NCBI GenBank assembly: GCA_946800325.1
Contig: OX326956.1
Coordinates: 37,603,082 to 37,667,081 of the forward strand
From: Luzula sylvatica
Lineage: Eukaryota; Streptophyta; Magnoliopsida; Poales; Juncaceae
Reading direction: 5' to 3'
DNA length: 64,000 bases
In this document: one piece after another, positions 1 through 12,510 of the stretch
Layout: each line of letters opens with the position of its first letter
How positions within the stretch are numbered: position 1 is the stretch's first letter
Notes under the pieces: generated by a model
What the model saw: only the letters and a program-made list of their open reading frames with translations
Told to the model about the DNA's origin: nothing
Database searches by the model: none
Program-made: the position numbers and the translations under genes

Positions 1-454
1 ATGAATTTATTATTATTAGTAGTAGTAAATATGGAACAATTCATAGTTTAGGTGGATTGATATTACGAGACCTGGTCAGGTCTTTGTGAAATATGGATTT
101 ATTATTAGTACTTTGTTGTTGTTAGGAAATATGTAGTTTATTTAATGTCAACAACTTTTCTTTCTTGCAGTAAATGCAACATAATATTATATCAAAGTAA
201 AATATATTTTTGTTTTATATGCAATCAATTATTTTTGTTTTATATGTCAACAACTCATAATTTAATTAGTTGAGTGTGAGATACAAAATATCATATGTTG
301 TGAGAGATTATAAATTCGATTTTCATTGACATCAAAAAAATTATGTATCATTAACGAAAACGATCGTTTGTCAGACATCATTCAAAAAAAAAATTAAAAT
401 ACTCAATTATTTAAAATTTATTCAAAAAAGAATTAAATTAAATTTTTAAGCTAA
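1..454. other. AT-rich non-coding stretch
   Basis: No open reading frame of note. Poly-A and poly-T runs dominate. The only recognisable item is the SINE-like copy listed separately at 257-345. Confidence 0.6.
257..345 (+). mobile_element. SINE-like copy 1
   Basis: This stretch resembles three other places in the window (6780-6890, 9451-9585, 54137-54262). They share a head like 'agttggttaagt', then 'gaaatacaaa', 'tatgttgtgag' and a tRNA B-box-like 'gattcgattttcattg'. The head and B-box suggest a tRNA-derived SINE. This copy is degraded and its ends are uncertain. Confidence 0.35.
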
Positions 455-457
455 TTG

Positions 458-2072
458 AAAAATAATCAAGAACGGGCGGAGTCTGAAATCCTGTGAAAAC
501 TACGCTACCGTAACTATTCTGTCTGCCATATATATTTAATAGTTTAAAATGTGAATGTATATAGGGTATATACGGGCATGTATAGCATGTATTATTAAAA
601 CTAAACTTTATGTATATATCGAATTCGATATCGGATATTGCATATCGTATTTGTATCTGATATCGATTATCGTATCCCAAATCGGATATTAGATATCATA
701 TATCTCATACCGTATTCGTATTCATATCCAATATCGAATAACGCATATCGTATTCGTATTCGTATCCCAAATCAGATATCGGATATCACATACCGTATTC
801 GTATCCGTAATCAGATACTGAATATCGTATTCATATCCCAATTCGGATATCGGATAACTTATTCGTATTCGAAATCAAATATCGAATATTGTATACCGTA
901 TTTGTATTCGTATCCCAAATCGGATAACATATAACGAATATCGTATTCGTATTTGAAATCAAATACCGGATATTTCATACCGTATTCGTATTAGAAAATC
1001 GCATATTGCATACCGTATTCGTATCTGAAATCGAATATGGCATACAATATTCGTATTTGTATCACAAATCCGATGTCGGATATCGAATATCATATTCGTA
1101 TTTGAAATCTACGGATATTGCATACGGTATTCGTATCCGAAATCGGATATTGCATACCGTATTCGTATCCGAAATTGGATATCGAATACCGTATTCATAT
1201 TCGAAATCAAATACCGGATATTGCATACGATATTCGTATTCGAAATCGGATATTGCATACAGTATTCGTATTTCTATCCAAAATCGAATCATATATCGGA
1301 TATCGTATATGTATTATGAATCGGATATTTGATATTGCATACTGTATTCGTATTCAAAATTAGATATCATATATTGTATTTGCATGTGTATTCATATTCG
1401 AAATCAGATATCGCATTCGTATCCGAAATCCGATCGTATACCGAATACGAATACGATTTACGGTATCCGATACGAATACTATGCGAATATGAATACAATA
1501 TCCGATATTTTATTTCGAATACGAATACGAATACGGTATTTGATATCCGATATACGATTCGGATACGAATATGATATCTAATATTCGATTTCGAATACGT
1601 TAACCAATAAGAACAATTGATACTCTGTGATATTATACATTCACATTTTACTCAACATACCATATATGCATGGAGTTTAGTTTTGATAATACGTCATACA
1701 TGCTATATGTGCCATATATACATTCACATTTTAAACCACTAAATTTAGAATAGTATCAATATCGATAACACACGACGTGTGCATTTAAATTAAAAAAAAT
1801 TTAAAGAAAATTTTACACCACGAATCGTGCTAATTATATGTTTCTATTTGTATATTATGCCGTCATGATTCGAATCCATAATCTGTCGAACATGCAACCA
1901 ATTAAGTTAAGTTATATGATCATTGGCACATTTAAATAAGTTTGGCCGAGATTTCAAAACCCGCGATCTCTTTTGTTCTCTTTCTAACATGTAATTAAAA
2001 TTTGACGGGTTTTGAAAACCCGTCTATTTGAAAAGTGACGAGATCACAAATCTCATACTTGGTTATTTATCA
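458..2072. mobile_element. Foldback element with internal satellite (copy 1)
   Basis: The outer ends resemble each other in inverse orientation: 'aataatcaagaacggg' on the left and 'ctcatacttggttattt' on the right. Inside them lies a clearer inverted repeat: 'gtttaaaatgtgaatgtata' near 542 is matched by 'tatacattcacattttaaac' near 1717, with about 85-100 bp of similarity per arm (about 515-620 and 1660-1765). Between the arms is the satellite listed separately. Copy 2 at 46399-47060 has the same plan and similar outer ends. Long inverted arms around internal repeats are typical of foldback or MITE-type DNA elements. No transposase is present and I found no clean target duplication. Confidence 0.55.
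625..1600. repeat. GTATTCGTATCC-type minisatellite that changes orientation
   Basis: A degenerate tandem repeat whose recurring word is close to 'gtattcgtatccgaaatcgg' with 'atatcg' spacers; the period is irregular, near 25-35 bp. At about 1435 the array flips: from there to 1600 the words are the reverse complement ('ccgaatacgaatacg'). The open reading frames here, rich in Tyr, Ile, Arg and Ser, are products of the repeat and not genes. Confidence 0.8.
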
Positions 2073-3759
2073 AATTAACTAAACAACTTGATATTTTCTG
2101 AATAAATTTTAAATAGTTGGGTACTTTGAAAAGATCCACCAATAACTAATTTATCCAAAACTAACCAATTTATTTTATTGCTTCAGGGGTAATATATGCT
2201 TTGGTCTGAGCTGTTGTATTGCATTTCAATAATTAATGAAGAAATATTGATAAGACTGAGAATGGTTCAGATTTTATAACTGATTAAATATATTCAACAA
2301 AACATTTTTTCTTCTTCCAAAGTTGAATAATTTGAGAAATATATATGCTATTTTGAGATTCTCAAGGAATACACATAAAACTGGCTGCGCCAAAGTTTAA
2401 ACAAACAAAGGTCAATTTCATGCATCATTAATATTCATTATACAAAAATAAACTAAAAGTATAAATATAAATAATATTTGTGTATTGATCAAGGACAATT
2501 ACTCAGTCAATTGTTTCGAAAAGGGGCCCATATGCCAATTAATATTCTAGATTTAAGTCCATTTTAAATCTTCCTACCATGAACAAGGATTTGATGGTGA
2601 CTTGATTGGTTTTAGCTGGCCAAGAGCTGTCTTTCTTTTATTTTTAATAAATAATGTATAATTTAATTATATAATATAATGTAATTAAGAATCATCATCA
2701 ATGATCATCCATCCGAATCAACCCACTTTCTTATTTTGCATCTATTTTTGAGTCTCGTAACGAATTCACGTCATCATTCTTATTTTGATTATTAATCATT
2801 AGATTTTGTGATGTGGCTTCGTTATGCATTAATATTATATTTGATAATTTAAGACATTCATTTTGTATTATTATTTTTAAATATTAATTTGAACCATTAG
2901 ATGTAATGATGTGGTTTAATCTCAATCATTAATTTTTTGTTAGATTTTTTTAAAATCATATTTTGTGTAGTCATTTATATGTTATTATTTTACACCATGT
3001 TTTAAGCATTCTTAGAAAGTCACGTCATCATACATTAATGATGTGACCTATTATTATTGGTTAAAATCATATTAGACCAATTCTAATCAATTGTATAACA
3101 TTTCACATAAGATTACATAATCAAATGTGAATGCAATGGAATATGAAAAGTTTATATATCAAATACTAATAATTTAATATGTAATATTATACAAAATACA
3201 ACATATATTAGTATTACTTTGGAAATTTAATTTTATAAACTCATCAAATATATTCATTTTATTTTTCTCTTTATTTTGACATCCATATTAGCATAGTTCA
3301 TACATATCATTTTTCATAATTTCAATTTGTAAAGATATTATGTAAGAAAATACAATGCAAAAAAATACACATTTACGTAATATATTTTTAAGAATTTCAT
3401 TTGCATAATAGAATTTTTAAGTATTATTATTTATTTGTTAAAAATTATAACAATAAGAATTTCATATAATACTAAGTAGATTATATATGTGTTTCTAAGC
3501 AAACAAAAAAATTTCAAAAAATAATAGAATTAAAAAAAAGTTTATCCATCTAATAACTTTATAAACTTATAACACCCATCAAATTGTATTGTTGTTTCAT
3601 ATAAACCTATAACACCCATCAAATTGTATTTATGTTTATTATAAATTAAATTTTGATATTATTTATTAAATTACTTCCACTATTAAGTTTTATATTATTT
3701 TATATTTTTCATGGCATTTTGAATCAATAAAAATTATTACTATATATAATTAATAGTGT
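2073..3759. other. AT-rich intergenic DNA
   Basis: No gene seen on either strand. A 50-60 bp segment containing 'aacacccatcaaattgtatt' is tandemly duplicated at about 3568-3640. Words such as 'cacgtcatcat' recur around 2768 and 3020, but I could not define an element. Confidence 0.6.
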
Positions 3760-5396
3760 GTTACTACCTATGTTACGCGGATACTTAAAAAATACAGAAG
3801 TATCCTGAGGATACGCGTATCCGATACGGATACGGGCGCGATACGTATCGGATACGCCACATGGCGTATCCGAATATTTTAATATTTATTTTTTTCCGAT
3901 ACGGCGGGGATACGGCAGGATACGACAGGATACGGCTGGGAATACGTCCAGGATACGATTGGATACTCCATTTAGGATACTTCGGCCCATTATATATTTT
4001 GGCCCATAATATTTTAAATAAATTATATATGATACTTCTAGGATACTTCTAAATTAGTTTTAAAATAGTTCTAGAACAAGTTTATGATAGTTTTATGATA
4101 CTTGTATTGTTTGGTTGACATTATTTATTGTCATGATATTTAATTTAAAAATATTATTAATTTATTATTTACTTATTACTTACTTATTAATTATATATAG
4201 TATAAATATATTAAACTAATAATTATATAGCCGTATCTGTATCCGTGATTTTTTGAAAATTGTCGTATCGCCGTATCCGTATCGTATCGTATATGCTACC
4301 TGAAGGAAATACAGTTTCGGATCAATCGTAAAAGTATACACAAAGATAAATGAATGTAAGCGTACATTCGTGGTCATATCTTTCAGTAGGAAAATCCAAT
4401 TTAAATGGTTCAAATTGGGTTAGATAGATAATAAGATTATCTACAACCTTCATGTAGAAATATTTCTCATTTGAACGAAGTATCAGTGTCGTTTTAATGG
4501 AATACCGAAAGGGTGCGACCGTTTGACATACAGTTAGTAAAACGTCCGTAACTTTCGCATCCGAACTCCAATTGGGACAGGCCAAATTGGGTTGGAAAGA
4601 TAATAAGATTATCTAGAACTTTCGTGAAGGTTTAAAGTCGGTTGGAACGATTTAATATTTTCGTTTCGACAGAATACTGAACATGTTCATGCAGTTTTCT
4701 GTGTGAAATGGTGTATATTGGATATACATGACTTTTGGCCCATCCTTATCCTATAAGATATAAATATGATGTTTCTTTCTCTCTCTCGAGACCAGATCAT
4801 TCATATCAATCTATGGTATTATTCAGAATAATCCAGAAATATAAAAAGACATCTTTCAAGAGAGTGAAAGAGTGTGAAGAGAGAAAGACCGAGAAAAAGG
4901 AGTTTTTCTCGGTATAGGAAATCGATCTAATCAAGCAAGTTCGCCGGTGCTTCGTCTAGGCAGTTGCACCCGCGACCGACGAACTCCGACTCACGGTGGA
5001 TACAAGGAGAGGAGCGACACTTGTGGCTCTCCGATTGTGATCAAACCGGAGGAACGAGGAACGTCAACAAGCAGTGAAAGGTTGTGGAAGCGTGTGGACG
5101 TGGGACGCACGAAGACAATCGGAGGCATGTCAAGACGGTGGGAGACGTGTGGTATGGGACGCACGGGCTAGTCACCAACGTGACAGGAGAAAGAAGGAAT
5201 AGCGATCAGCCCTTCGAGTGCAATCAATTTTGCACCGGTATGAGTCTATCCTTGTATTGCATCGTACCCTTAAAGTCATGGCGTGATCTTGGATTAAGGA
5301 AACAGGACCGAGCCTTCATATCTGCTGCGTGGGCCCGGGGTCGGGTGAATTCCCAACACTACCCGTATCCGTATCCGTGCAACATAGGTTACTACA
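3760..5396. mobile_element. GGATACGG-type inverted-repeat element, split by a solo LTR
   Basis: The left end reads 'cctatgttacgcggatac' (3767) and the right end, reverse complemented, reads 'cctatgttgcacggatac' (5368-5385). Near each end are direct repeats of 'ggatacgg' or 'ccgtatcc'. Removing the LTR at 4301-5358 and one copy of its target duplication leaves about 570 bp. This looks like a non-autonomous DNA element with subterminal repeats; the superfamily is not clear. Confidence 0.55.
4301..5358 (+). mobile_element. Solo LTR (family A), complete, TSD ctacc
   Basis: The LTR starts TGAAGGAAATACAG and ends TTCCCAACA, so it has TG...CA termini. It is flanked by the 5-bp repeat ctacc at 4296-4300 and 5359-5363. 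Relatives occur at 21725-21781, 21782-25957 (minus), 42434-42488 with 45570-45760, and 63697-64000 (minus). In the 21.8-27.3 kb copy a purine-rich tract precedes the TGAAG end and a copia RNase H remnant lies upstream of it, which makes this a Ty1/copia LTR. No coding domain remains here, so it is a solo LTR formed by LTR-LTR recombination. Short open reading frames inside it are not genes. Confidence 0.85.
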
Positions 5397-5703
5397 TATG
5401 TTGTATGATTTATTATTTTAATATTTGATATTGTATGAAATATTGTGAACAATGATATAATATTTGTTGTTACGTTTTTCGTAAAATTGTATTATATCTT
5501 ATTATTATATTATTATTATATAATGACACTAATATGTGTATTATTATTTGATTAAAAAATAAATTTTTTTGTTATCATAATGTTAAATAATTGTAAAACA
5601 TATGAATAATCATAGATAAATGAATTCAAATAACTTTATTTTAAGATGATATTATTAATATTATAATACAAATATATAATTGTATTATAATGAAAAACAT
5701 AAT

Positions 5704-5736
5704 TTACATGCTCGTCGCGTAGCGCGACTATTTTCT
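5704..5736 (+). mobile_element. Possible Helitron 3' terminus
   Basis: A perfect 6-bp stem with a 3-base loop (GTCGCG-TAG-CGCGAC) is followed after about ten bases by CTTAG-T. Plant Helitrons end in a hairpin and CTRR followed by T; CTTAG does not fit exactly. No 5' TC end was found. Confidence 0.3.
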
Positions 5737-6779
5737 CTTAGTTTTCAATGTTAAAAAGTAGAAATGCGTATAAACCAGCTCTTTGTCACTATTCTTAATT
5801 GGTTGAAGAAGACAAATAAATATTGGAGAAAGTAAAAAATTGGCTTTTTTAGATGCTGAATCAGACGAAGCTTACAAAACAGACACTACAATGACTACAT
5901 CATATAAATTATAATATATTATAATTATAATTCATCTATGCATATTATATCTAAGTATCTAGATATAAAGTATAAACTATTCTGTAAGCAAAAAAATAAA
6001 AAATAAATAAACTATACAACTTTCAAAAAATAGGCAGGAAATTACAGGCCATTAATGCCGCTCAGCGGGTCTCTTTCTCTTGCATGCGGGTCCCCCATTA
6101 TTCCCTAGATTATTTTTCCACAAAAAAATGGACAATTTACTTATTCACCCTTGTACATTTTCAAAATAAAGAAGCTTGTTAGTACTTGGTACAACATTGC
6201 ATTCAATCCTTTTCCATTTGTTATCAACGAACTTTGATTTGCCAAAAACATATCCCTCTACAGTGAGGTAATCAAGTAAATGATATGTACTGTTTACAGG
6301 TCTGTGCATCATATTTCAATGTTTTGTGAGGGTACATAGGAAATTATGCCAATAAAAAAAGAAGGAACATGAAATTGCAAAATATCTAGGGTGTATCTGT
6401 ATGTAAAGTAATTGAAGTGGGTCCATAGGCAACATAGACATAGAAGAATCTATCTATGAAAAGAGAGGAACAGTACAGGACATGGCTCTGCTTTTAATTA
6501 CCCAAATCCAAATCTATCTTTAATACTTGGCTTTATCTACTGTTTCATTTATACCCTTCAAAACTTCCTAATTACCTAACATACTTTAAAACAATTACTC
6601 TTTAGTTTTTTATCGAGCTTCTATGCAATATAAGAACTTGTCATGGCTAATGTGAAAAAAAGGACTGGAATAGTTTGTCACATGATATCATTGATATGTA
6701 TGGAGCGGCTAAGTACCGAGTACAAGCTTTTCAGCTCTACAGTACTGCAATGAGCACACTCCTTTGTCCATTTATCAAC

Positions 6780-6890
6780 ATCGTTGGATATGAGACACAA
6801 AAAAATCTTAAGTTGTGAGAACTTGTGGATTCGAGTTTCATTGACATCAATAGATGAAGGACCACCGAACCTTCTCCATTTACTCGTTTT
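6780..6890 (+). mobile_element. SINE-like copy 2
   Basis: This copy has 'gatatgagacacaaaa', 'aagttgtgagaa' and the B-box-like 'gattcgagtttcattgaca', followed by 'tccatttactcg', all shared with the other copies of the family. Its ends are uncertain. Confidence 0.4.
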
Positions 6891-7459
6891 TTTTATTTAT
6901 CATCATCATGCACAAGCTTGACTTAGTAACTTATTTTTTCAAGGGGTATTTTGCAAAAATACTCCCATTGTAACTTTTATCTAATTTTTTTTTTTTTTTG
7001 TAATATGACTTGCATTGCAATTTAGGTCTGGGGATTGGTTTCTCGATATTTAGTACGTTTTGTCAGTATAACAGTGTAAATTTTATTATTTATTATTTTT
7101 TTTTTCCAAAAATAATAATTGTACACTGTAATTTAAGAAATTAGTTTTTATTTGGTCCTTCCAGTGAATCAAGATCCGCATTTGCCTATTATAAAGGTGA
7201 TTTTTCACAGGTCAAAGATATATGTTTGCATTTTGCACTATACACTAGGTCATAAATCATGTAAACAGAAATCTTGGAAAAATGAGTGATGATAAGATTG
7301 TATGGCTATATCATTTTGGTATCAAGCAAGCAATCATGACCAGCTCTCAAAAAAGAAAAAATAAATCGAAAAATAAAGAAAAAGGCAAAAGCTGGTCTTA
7401 CCCTAATCTAAATCAGCTTTTTTTCCTTTTAAATTTCATGTTATGTTCATGTTAAACTC

Positions 7460-7463
<4 letters not shown>

Positions 7464-7497
<34 letters not shown>
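7464..7497. repeat. (GA)n microsatellite
   Basis: An uninterrupted run of about 17 GA units. Confidence 0.95.
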
Positions 7498-7501
<4 letters not shown>

Positions 7502-8789
7502 TTGAACCAGATTTCCTTTTCAAGTAATTTCCAGCACTTTGAAAATGAATGAAGTTTCATTAATGTGTGTCTTCTTCTCCTTAAAGATAAAGGGCAAATG
7601 AATCAGCAGATTTACGAGGCAAAATGGCAGTCTTAAAAAGCCAAAGTTTTGTTTTTCCTCTGATTGTTTTGTAGCAGCCCTTTAACTTTATTTTAACTTC
7701 TTTGTTTAAAGCTCTAAGGTTAGACCACTACTTTTCCTTGGATTTGGTTTTGCTCAGAAATTTTGATCAAAATTTCGTTCAACCAATGATTAATGCAATT
7801 ATATAATATAATACAATTTTAACAAAGAACTTTAGATCTTTATTGGATTTGTCCTTGTTGGCTCTAAAGAACTTGCGCATAAATAAATAAATAATGCATA
7901 AAGACACCTTTTTTTTTACTTTATAATTTCACTAAAAGAGAAATATGATATGGACTATATGGGCTGAATAATATTAGCCCATATTTTAACTTAGGCCTAA
8001 ATGCCAATATTATTTCTTCCCTTGTTTTGAGTCTTGATATTAATTCATAATCGGCCCACATTTTTTCATGTTTTTAGTTGAAATTCAAAGGTTAATCATG
8101 ATTCCTTCAAAAATTCTGGAGCATTATTATGCCCACCAAAATCCAAAGATTTTTTTTTAGCATGGTTGGCTTAAACAGAAATACATAATTTCTCCAGGAT
8201 TTGGGTGCTTGTCTAATAAGCAACCACTTAATTATTAATTCAAGGCTTAAATTAAGTAAAAGCTCATGGTAACTATAAAGTCTAAAGGGGACAAAAAACA
8301 CTAAATATTTTTGCATAAAAACTGGAGGTGATTTCATAACTAGATGTATTACTCGATTTATACCAGTAACGTTTCAGTTTTTATGTTGACATATTCGACT
8401 CGAATATATTGCGAAAATATAAAAAATAAAATATTGCAAGAGCATAATTAATGGACAAAATTTAATGACAAAACAACTTGTTGCACAAGTAAGATAGCTT
8501 GTAGGGCATCCAATAGAAGACACTCTATGAGGTGCATGTTGTGGGCACCTATCCTTAACTTGCGTATGGAACTCACCAAGGCAGTGAAGCCACCACGACC
8601 TCTTGCACCCATCTTTCATTTTCTTCTCATTAATTTGCTATATATAACTAATCTAACCATGATACAATATTGTTGTACATTCTCTAGCACCTTCTAAAAT
8701 CATTCTCAATGCCCCTTAAATAATGCACATTAATTCTCTCCATTTTGTCCAAAATGGAGACGTCCTATAACCCTTTGCCACCAACTATT

Positions 8790-8799
8790 CTATATATAC
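8790..8799 (+). promoter_or_regulatory. TATA box of the DUF7722-type gene
   Basis: TCTATATATA lies about 55 bp upstream of the ATG at 8850. This makes the upstream in-frame ATG at 8745 part of the promoter and favours 8850 as the true start. Confidence 0.55.
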
Positions 8800-8849
8800 A
8801 CACACACTTCCACACTCAATTTCTCAAGAAACAAAAACCTAGAAAAGAG

Positions 8850-9098
8850 ATGAGCTCCCTAACACAAAGCATGAACAAGATGAAAGCCAATGTGGGCCAA
8901 AACCAACTAGGCAAATCAGAGAAGGTGAGTTGCTTTCAAATGCCCTTGCACTATCCTCGGTACACGCGCACGGATTACGAGGCAATGCCGGAATGGCAGC
9001 TGAACTGTTTGTTGCGCGAGTACGGACTTCCCGTCTCCGGCGACGTCGGCAATAAGCGTAAATTCGCCATGGGTGCCTTTCTGTGGTCAGGTCATTGA
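8850..9098 (+). CDS. Small DUF7722-type protein (82 aa)
   Basis: A single-exon gene of 82 codons plus stop. The conserved core runs from about residue 28 to the end: CFQMPLHYPRYTRTDYEAM, then EWQLNCLLREYGLPVSGD, then KRKFAMGAFLW. As I recall it, this layout (FQMPLHYPRY, a W-x-L-DxLLxxYGL helix, FAMGAFLWP) is the plant-specific DUF7722 family, whose members are 70-120 residues and have no assigned biochemical role. I chose the start at 8850 because a TATA box sits at 8790-8799, whereas the frame can be extended upstream to 8745 only through the promoter; the extra 35 residues are not conserved-looking. There is no signal peptide or membrane segment. The family assignment rests on motif memory and the function is unknown. 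Confidence 0.8.
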   Translation: MSSLTQSMNKMKANVGQNQLGKSEKVSCFQMPLHYPRYTRTDYEAMPEWQLNCLLREYGLPVSGDVGNKRKFAMGAFLWSGH

Positions 9099-11842
9099 AC
9101 TTAAGGTGTCTTTGTGGTTCTTTTTATTTAATATTAATTGGGTGAAATTAGGGAACATATTATTATTTATGAATAGTTAAGAGGAACATGTTGTGATAGT
9201 TGTGATATGAGATATGTTATATGTAATATTATGTATTAGAGAAATATGTATGCAATGAAAAATCTTGGATTAATTCGCTTCTACCGTTCTGCTGTTAAAA
9301 TTCCGTATTGTAAAAAAATATATAAATTATTAATTTAAACCAAAGAATAGATTATCTAAAAGAAAGAAAGAAGGTGGTCAATACCATCTAAAATTAAGAA
9401 AGCGAAACAACTCTACAAAATAGTTTGGTCATATTTTTGTTTTTGTTTTGCTAATGGCTCGTATTCCAGTTGGTTAAGTCTGAAATACAAGAAAATATAT
9501 GATGTGAAAAATTGTTGATTCAAGTCTCGTTGAAATCAACAAATAAGGATAAATGAAGTTTTTTCATTTATTCGTTTTTTTCATTATTTGGTGTTAAAAC
9601 TTAAAGCTGTTATCGACGGGATGGGAATTAGTTCAGTTCACCGAATGAAGTTGAACTTCGTGAGCTCGTTTCAATTGTACATATCTGAACATGATTTTTA
9701 GAAAGAAAATAATTTGCGCCGAATAATCCGAATTTATATGTATTTTCCAAATAATTAAGAAGCCCAAAATTTGCACGATCTTTAGCAAGAAAAAAATTCG
9801 CCGTGATTAATCCGGAATTATATGCATTTTTATATGTATTTTCTTATGTATTTTCTGAATAATAGAAATATTTCCTAATTAGACTATTTCAAGCAAGAAA
9901 ACTTAATTATTCGAGACTCTTTATTTATTTTGTAGAATTGTTGTATTTGATTAATTTGTCATTTGGGACAACTAAAGCACAATTTATATTTATATCTATA
10001 TATATCGTGTCCTTTTGTTCTATTATGCACAAAAGTATTATTTTTGTATGAATATTTACCGATCACAATTTTTATGTTCAAATTAATTTTTGAATTAAAA
10101 ATTCCCGAATCCAAATTATATGCAAACATATGCCATCATATTTTTGTGGTATTCCAAATAACCAACTATACTTCATTTTCTCTGTCCGATCTTATGGCAA
10201 TATTCTGGCAAATATAAAGGACATTTCATGAAATTGGCGCCTCAAGCATAATGGGGCCCACTTGACATAAACAGTAAAGGATCATCACACCAATCAATTT
10301 AAGTATATCAATACAAGTAATGGGGTCACAAAGACGGATCTATTAAGGGATCAGGAGCATCTCCCGTTCTAATTATTTTTTTTGGATCATTAATATATAG
10401 TATCGAGCCCCCTCTCGTAAAAATATGGTCGGATCAGACCGGCCATGTTCGTATGGTTCTAATCGTTCTTGTTTTCTTCATTTGCTTGTATATTAATTAG
10501 GATTAGGATACTTGATCGAGTCATAAGTTTATTTCAAATTTTGAAAAGGATACGAGGACTTGATTGAGGAAGTTGGTGACATTATTGTAGAATTTTAGTA
10601 TAGGTATAGGAATATTAATGAGAGAGAATATGGCCCTCTAATAATTCTACCAAATGCCCTTCCTCGTATGGCAGGCATCACAGTAGTGCCCAATTGGCAA
10701 ATTTATGATACATCTTTTTTGTGGTTATGATTGAATGAGACCAATTCAATATCAAAATTAGCAACCCATAAAGTAGGTGATCAACTTTGTATGTTCTATA
10801 ACAAAGCTTGTACAAAAGAATTATTCTATACTTTTACATAACTAATGTTATTTGCAAATATACATGCGAAGATATCATAGATTTTTTAGGTGCTTGGTGA
10901 AAAGGTGTTCATTTCTAGGCCTCTTAATTTTAGCATTAAATCGGGTTATTTAGGTAACTAAAAATCAAAACTAGGCAAGTGTAACTTAAACACAAATGAA
11001 GCACTCAAAATACAAAGTATCCGAAGTTAACAAATCTGAATATCTGTAATGATATATATATCAAATGCTTAATCAAGGAAATTAAAACAAGTGGAGATAA
11101 ACCTAGCTCGATTCGTCGATGGGATAGACATGGGTTGTGTCGTGGTCTCGCCGTGAGACGGATGGAAGCAGATATTAAATGATGATCATATAATTATTTA
11201 GCCACATGATTATTTGATGTGCAATTATTGAAAGGAAAAATTCTGTAATTAATGCATGATCTATCAAGTTATTTTTATTAAGAGTTCACGTCTTATCGCT
11301 CTTTATGTTCTTCGCCCTTATACCGTCCCCAAGAATTTTGAATGTTTGTCAGACCTCGAAACCGGAATGTAACTTTCTCGATCTCCATAAAATTAAGGGA
11401 TATTACTAGTTATCTTATCGCTCTTTTTGTTTAGCTTATTTTCTTTTTTCTATTGAAGCCTTATAATCGTTGTCTGCGCGGTCCATCCGTTATGCGCAAC
11501 AATGGTATAAATTGGATTGGAGGTCCAAAATCGTTTCTGAAGAGTCATGACACAGTTGCCACATATATCTTTCTCTTCTTCTCTTTTACTTCAATTAAAA
11601 TTTTCTCTTCTACTTCAATTATTTTTTTTCACAGCCCAAAACCATTCACATAATTTTAAAATAACTATTTACATTTCTAGCTAGGCACAGGCCTGCCCAT
11701 GCAATAGGCCAGCAAACTTGGACTCGAATTAAAAGAAATAAGGGCCCAACAAATACCCAATTAATCAATCCGGTCCAATCTGCATCTAAATCATTGAACG
11801 GCCCTGACCCGTTAGACGTCTCCTCTCCCTCGCGTTAGGTGA
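9099..11842. other. Intergenic DNA, no gene seen
   Basis: The first 150 bases are probably the 3'UTR of the small upstream gene. The rest is AT-rich with one SINE-like copy (9451-9585). The reading frames at 9963-10217 and 11453-11653 have no recognisable domain and codon use like the surrounding DNA. Confidence 0.6.
9451..9585 (+). mobile_element. SINE-like copy 3
   Basis: This copy has 'tattccagttggttaagtc' (A-box-like head), 'tgaaatacaagaaaatatatg', 'gattcaagtctcgttgaaat' (B-box-like) and a T-rich tail. With 54137-54262 it is the best preserved of the four copies. Confidence 0.45.
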
Positions 11843-11850
11843 ACGCGTAG

Positions 11851-12510
11851 TTAGAGGTGGCAATCGGACGGGTCGGGTCGGGTTCGGGTCGTTTCGGTTT
11901 GCGGGTCATTCGGGTTTCGGGTCATTCGGGTCATCAGGTCGTTCGGGTTTCGGATCGTTTGGGTTCGGGTCGTTTCGGGTCGTTCGGTTCCGGATCGTTT
12001 CGGTTTTCGGGTCTTTCGGGTTCGGGTCGTTTCGGTTTTCGGATCATTCGGTTTCGGGTCGTTTCGGTTTTCGGATCATTCGGGTTCGGGTCGTTTTCGT
12101 TTTCGGGTCATTCGGGTCTTTACTATTTTGATTTTCGAATAATTCAGATTTCACAAAATATGATTTCGAATCATTCGATTTTCCAAAAATTTAGTTTTCG
12201 GGTAATTTCTGATTTCTTTTATTGCTTCGAGATATTTTAACAATATTATATTGATTTTAACAATAATATTTTAATTTTCGGGTCATTCGGATCGTGAATT
12301 TCGAGTCATTCGGGTTTTGGATTAGTTCGGGTTTCGGGTCGTTCGGGTTCGGATCGATTTCGGGTTCGGGCCATTCGGTTTCGGGTCGATTTCGGGTTCG
12401 GGTCGTTCGGTTTCGGGTCGATTTCGGGTTCGGGTCATTCGGTTTCGATTTCGGGTTCGGGTCGTTGACTTTTTAATATTTTTGGGTCGGGTTCGGGTTC
12501 GGGCGGGTCT
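11851..12510. mobile_element. GGGTTCGGGTC minisatellite element with 8-bp TSD
   Basis: A 660-bp block made almost wholly of variants of GGGTTCGGGTC and TTCGGGTCATTC, flanked on both sides by the 8-bp repeat acgcgtag (11843-11850 and 12511-12518). The left end reads TTAGAGGTGGCAATCGGACG, close to the 'TAGGGGTGGCAAACGGGTCGGG' end I know from plant hAT-like non-autonomous elements, and 8 bp is the hAT duplication length. Terminal inverted repeats are weak. The Gly, Phe, Ser and Arg-rich reading frames inside are products of the repeat. Confidence 0.7.

Larger units (their letters stand above)
5397..8744. other. Intergenic DNA, no gene seen
   Basis: AT-rich sequence with no credible coding exon. 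It contains a possible Helitron 3' end (5704-5736), a SINE-like copy (6780-6890), a (GA)n tract (7464-7497), and about 8370-8640 a stretch of more balanced composition, whose minus-strand 81-codon reading frame lacks any recognisable domain. Confidence 0.6.

Noticed and set aside
638..1581. Several overlapping reading frames rich in Tyr, Ile, Arg and Ser on both strands
   Set aside because: They are translations of the GTATTCG satellite; repetitive, in many frames at once, no domain.
8745..8849. Upstream in-frame extension of the DUF7722-type protein
   Set aside because: It overlaps the TATA box region and contains no conserved-looking sequence.
11857..12476. Gly, Phe, Ser and Arg-rich reading frames that look like a glycine-rich protein
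   Set aside because: They lie wholly in the GGGTTCGGGTC minisatellite, which is bounded by a target duplication.
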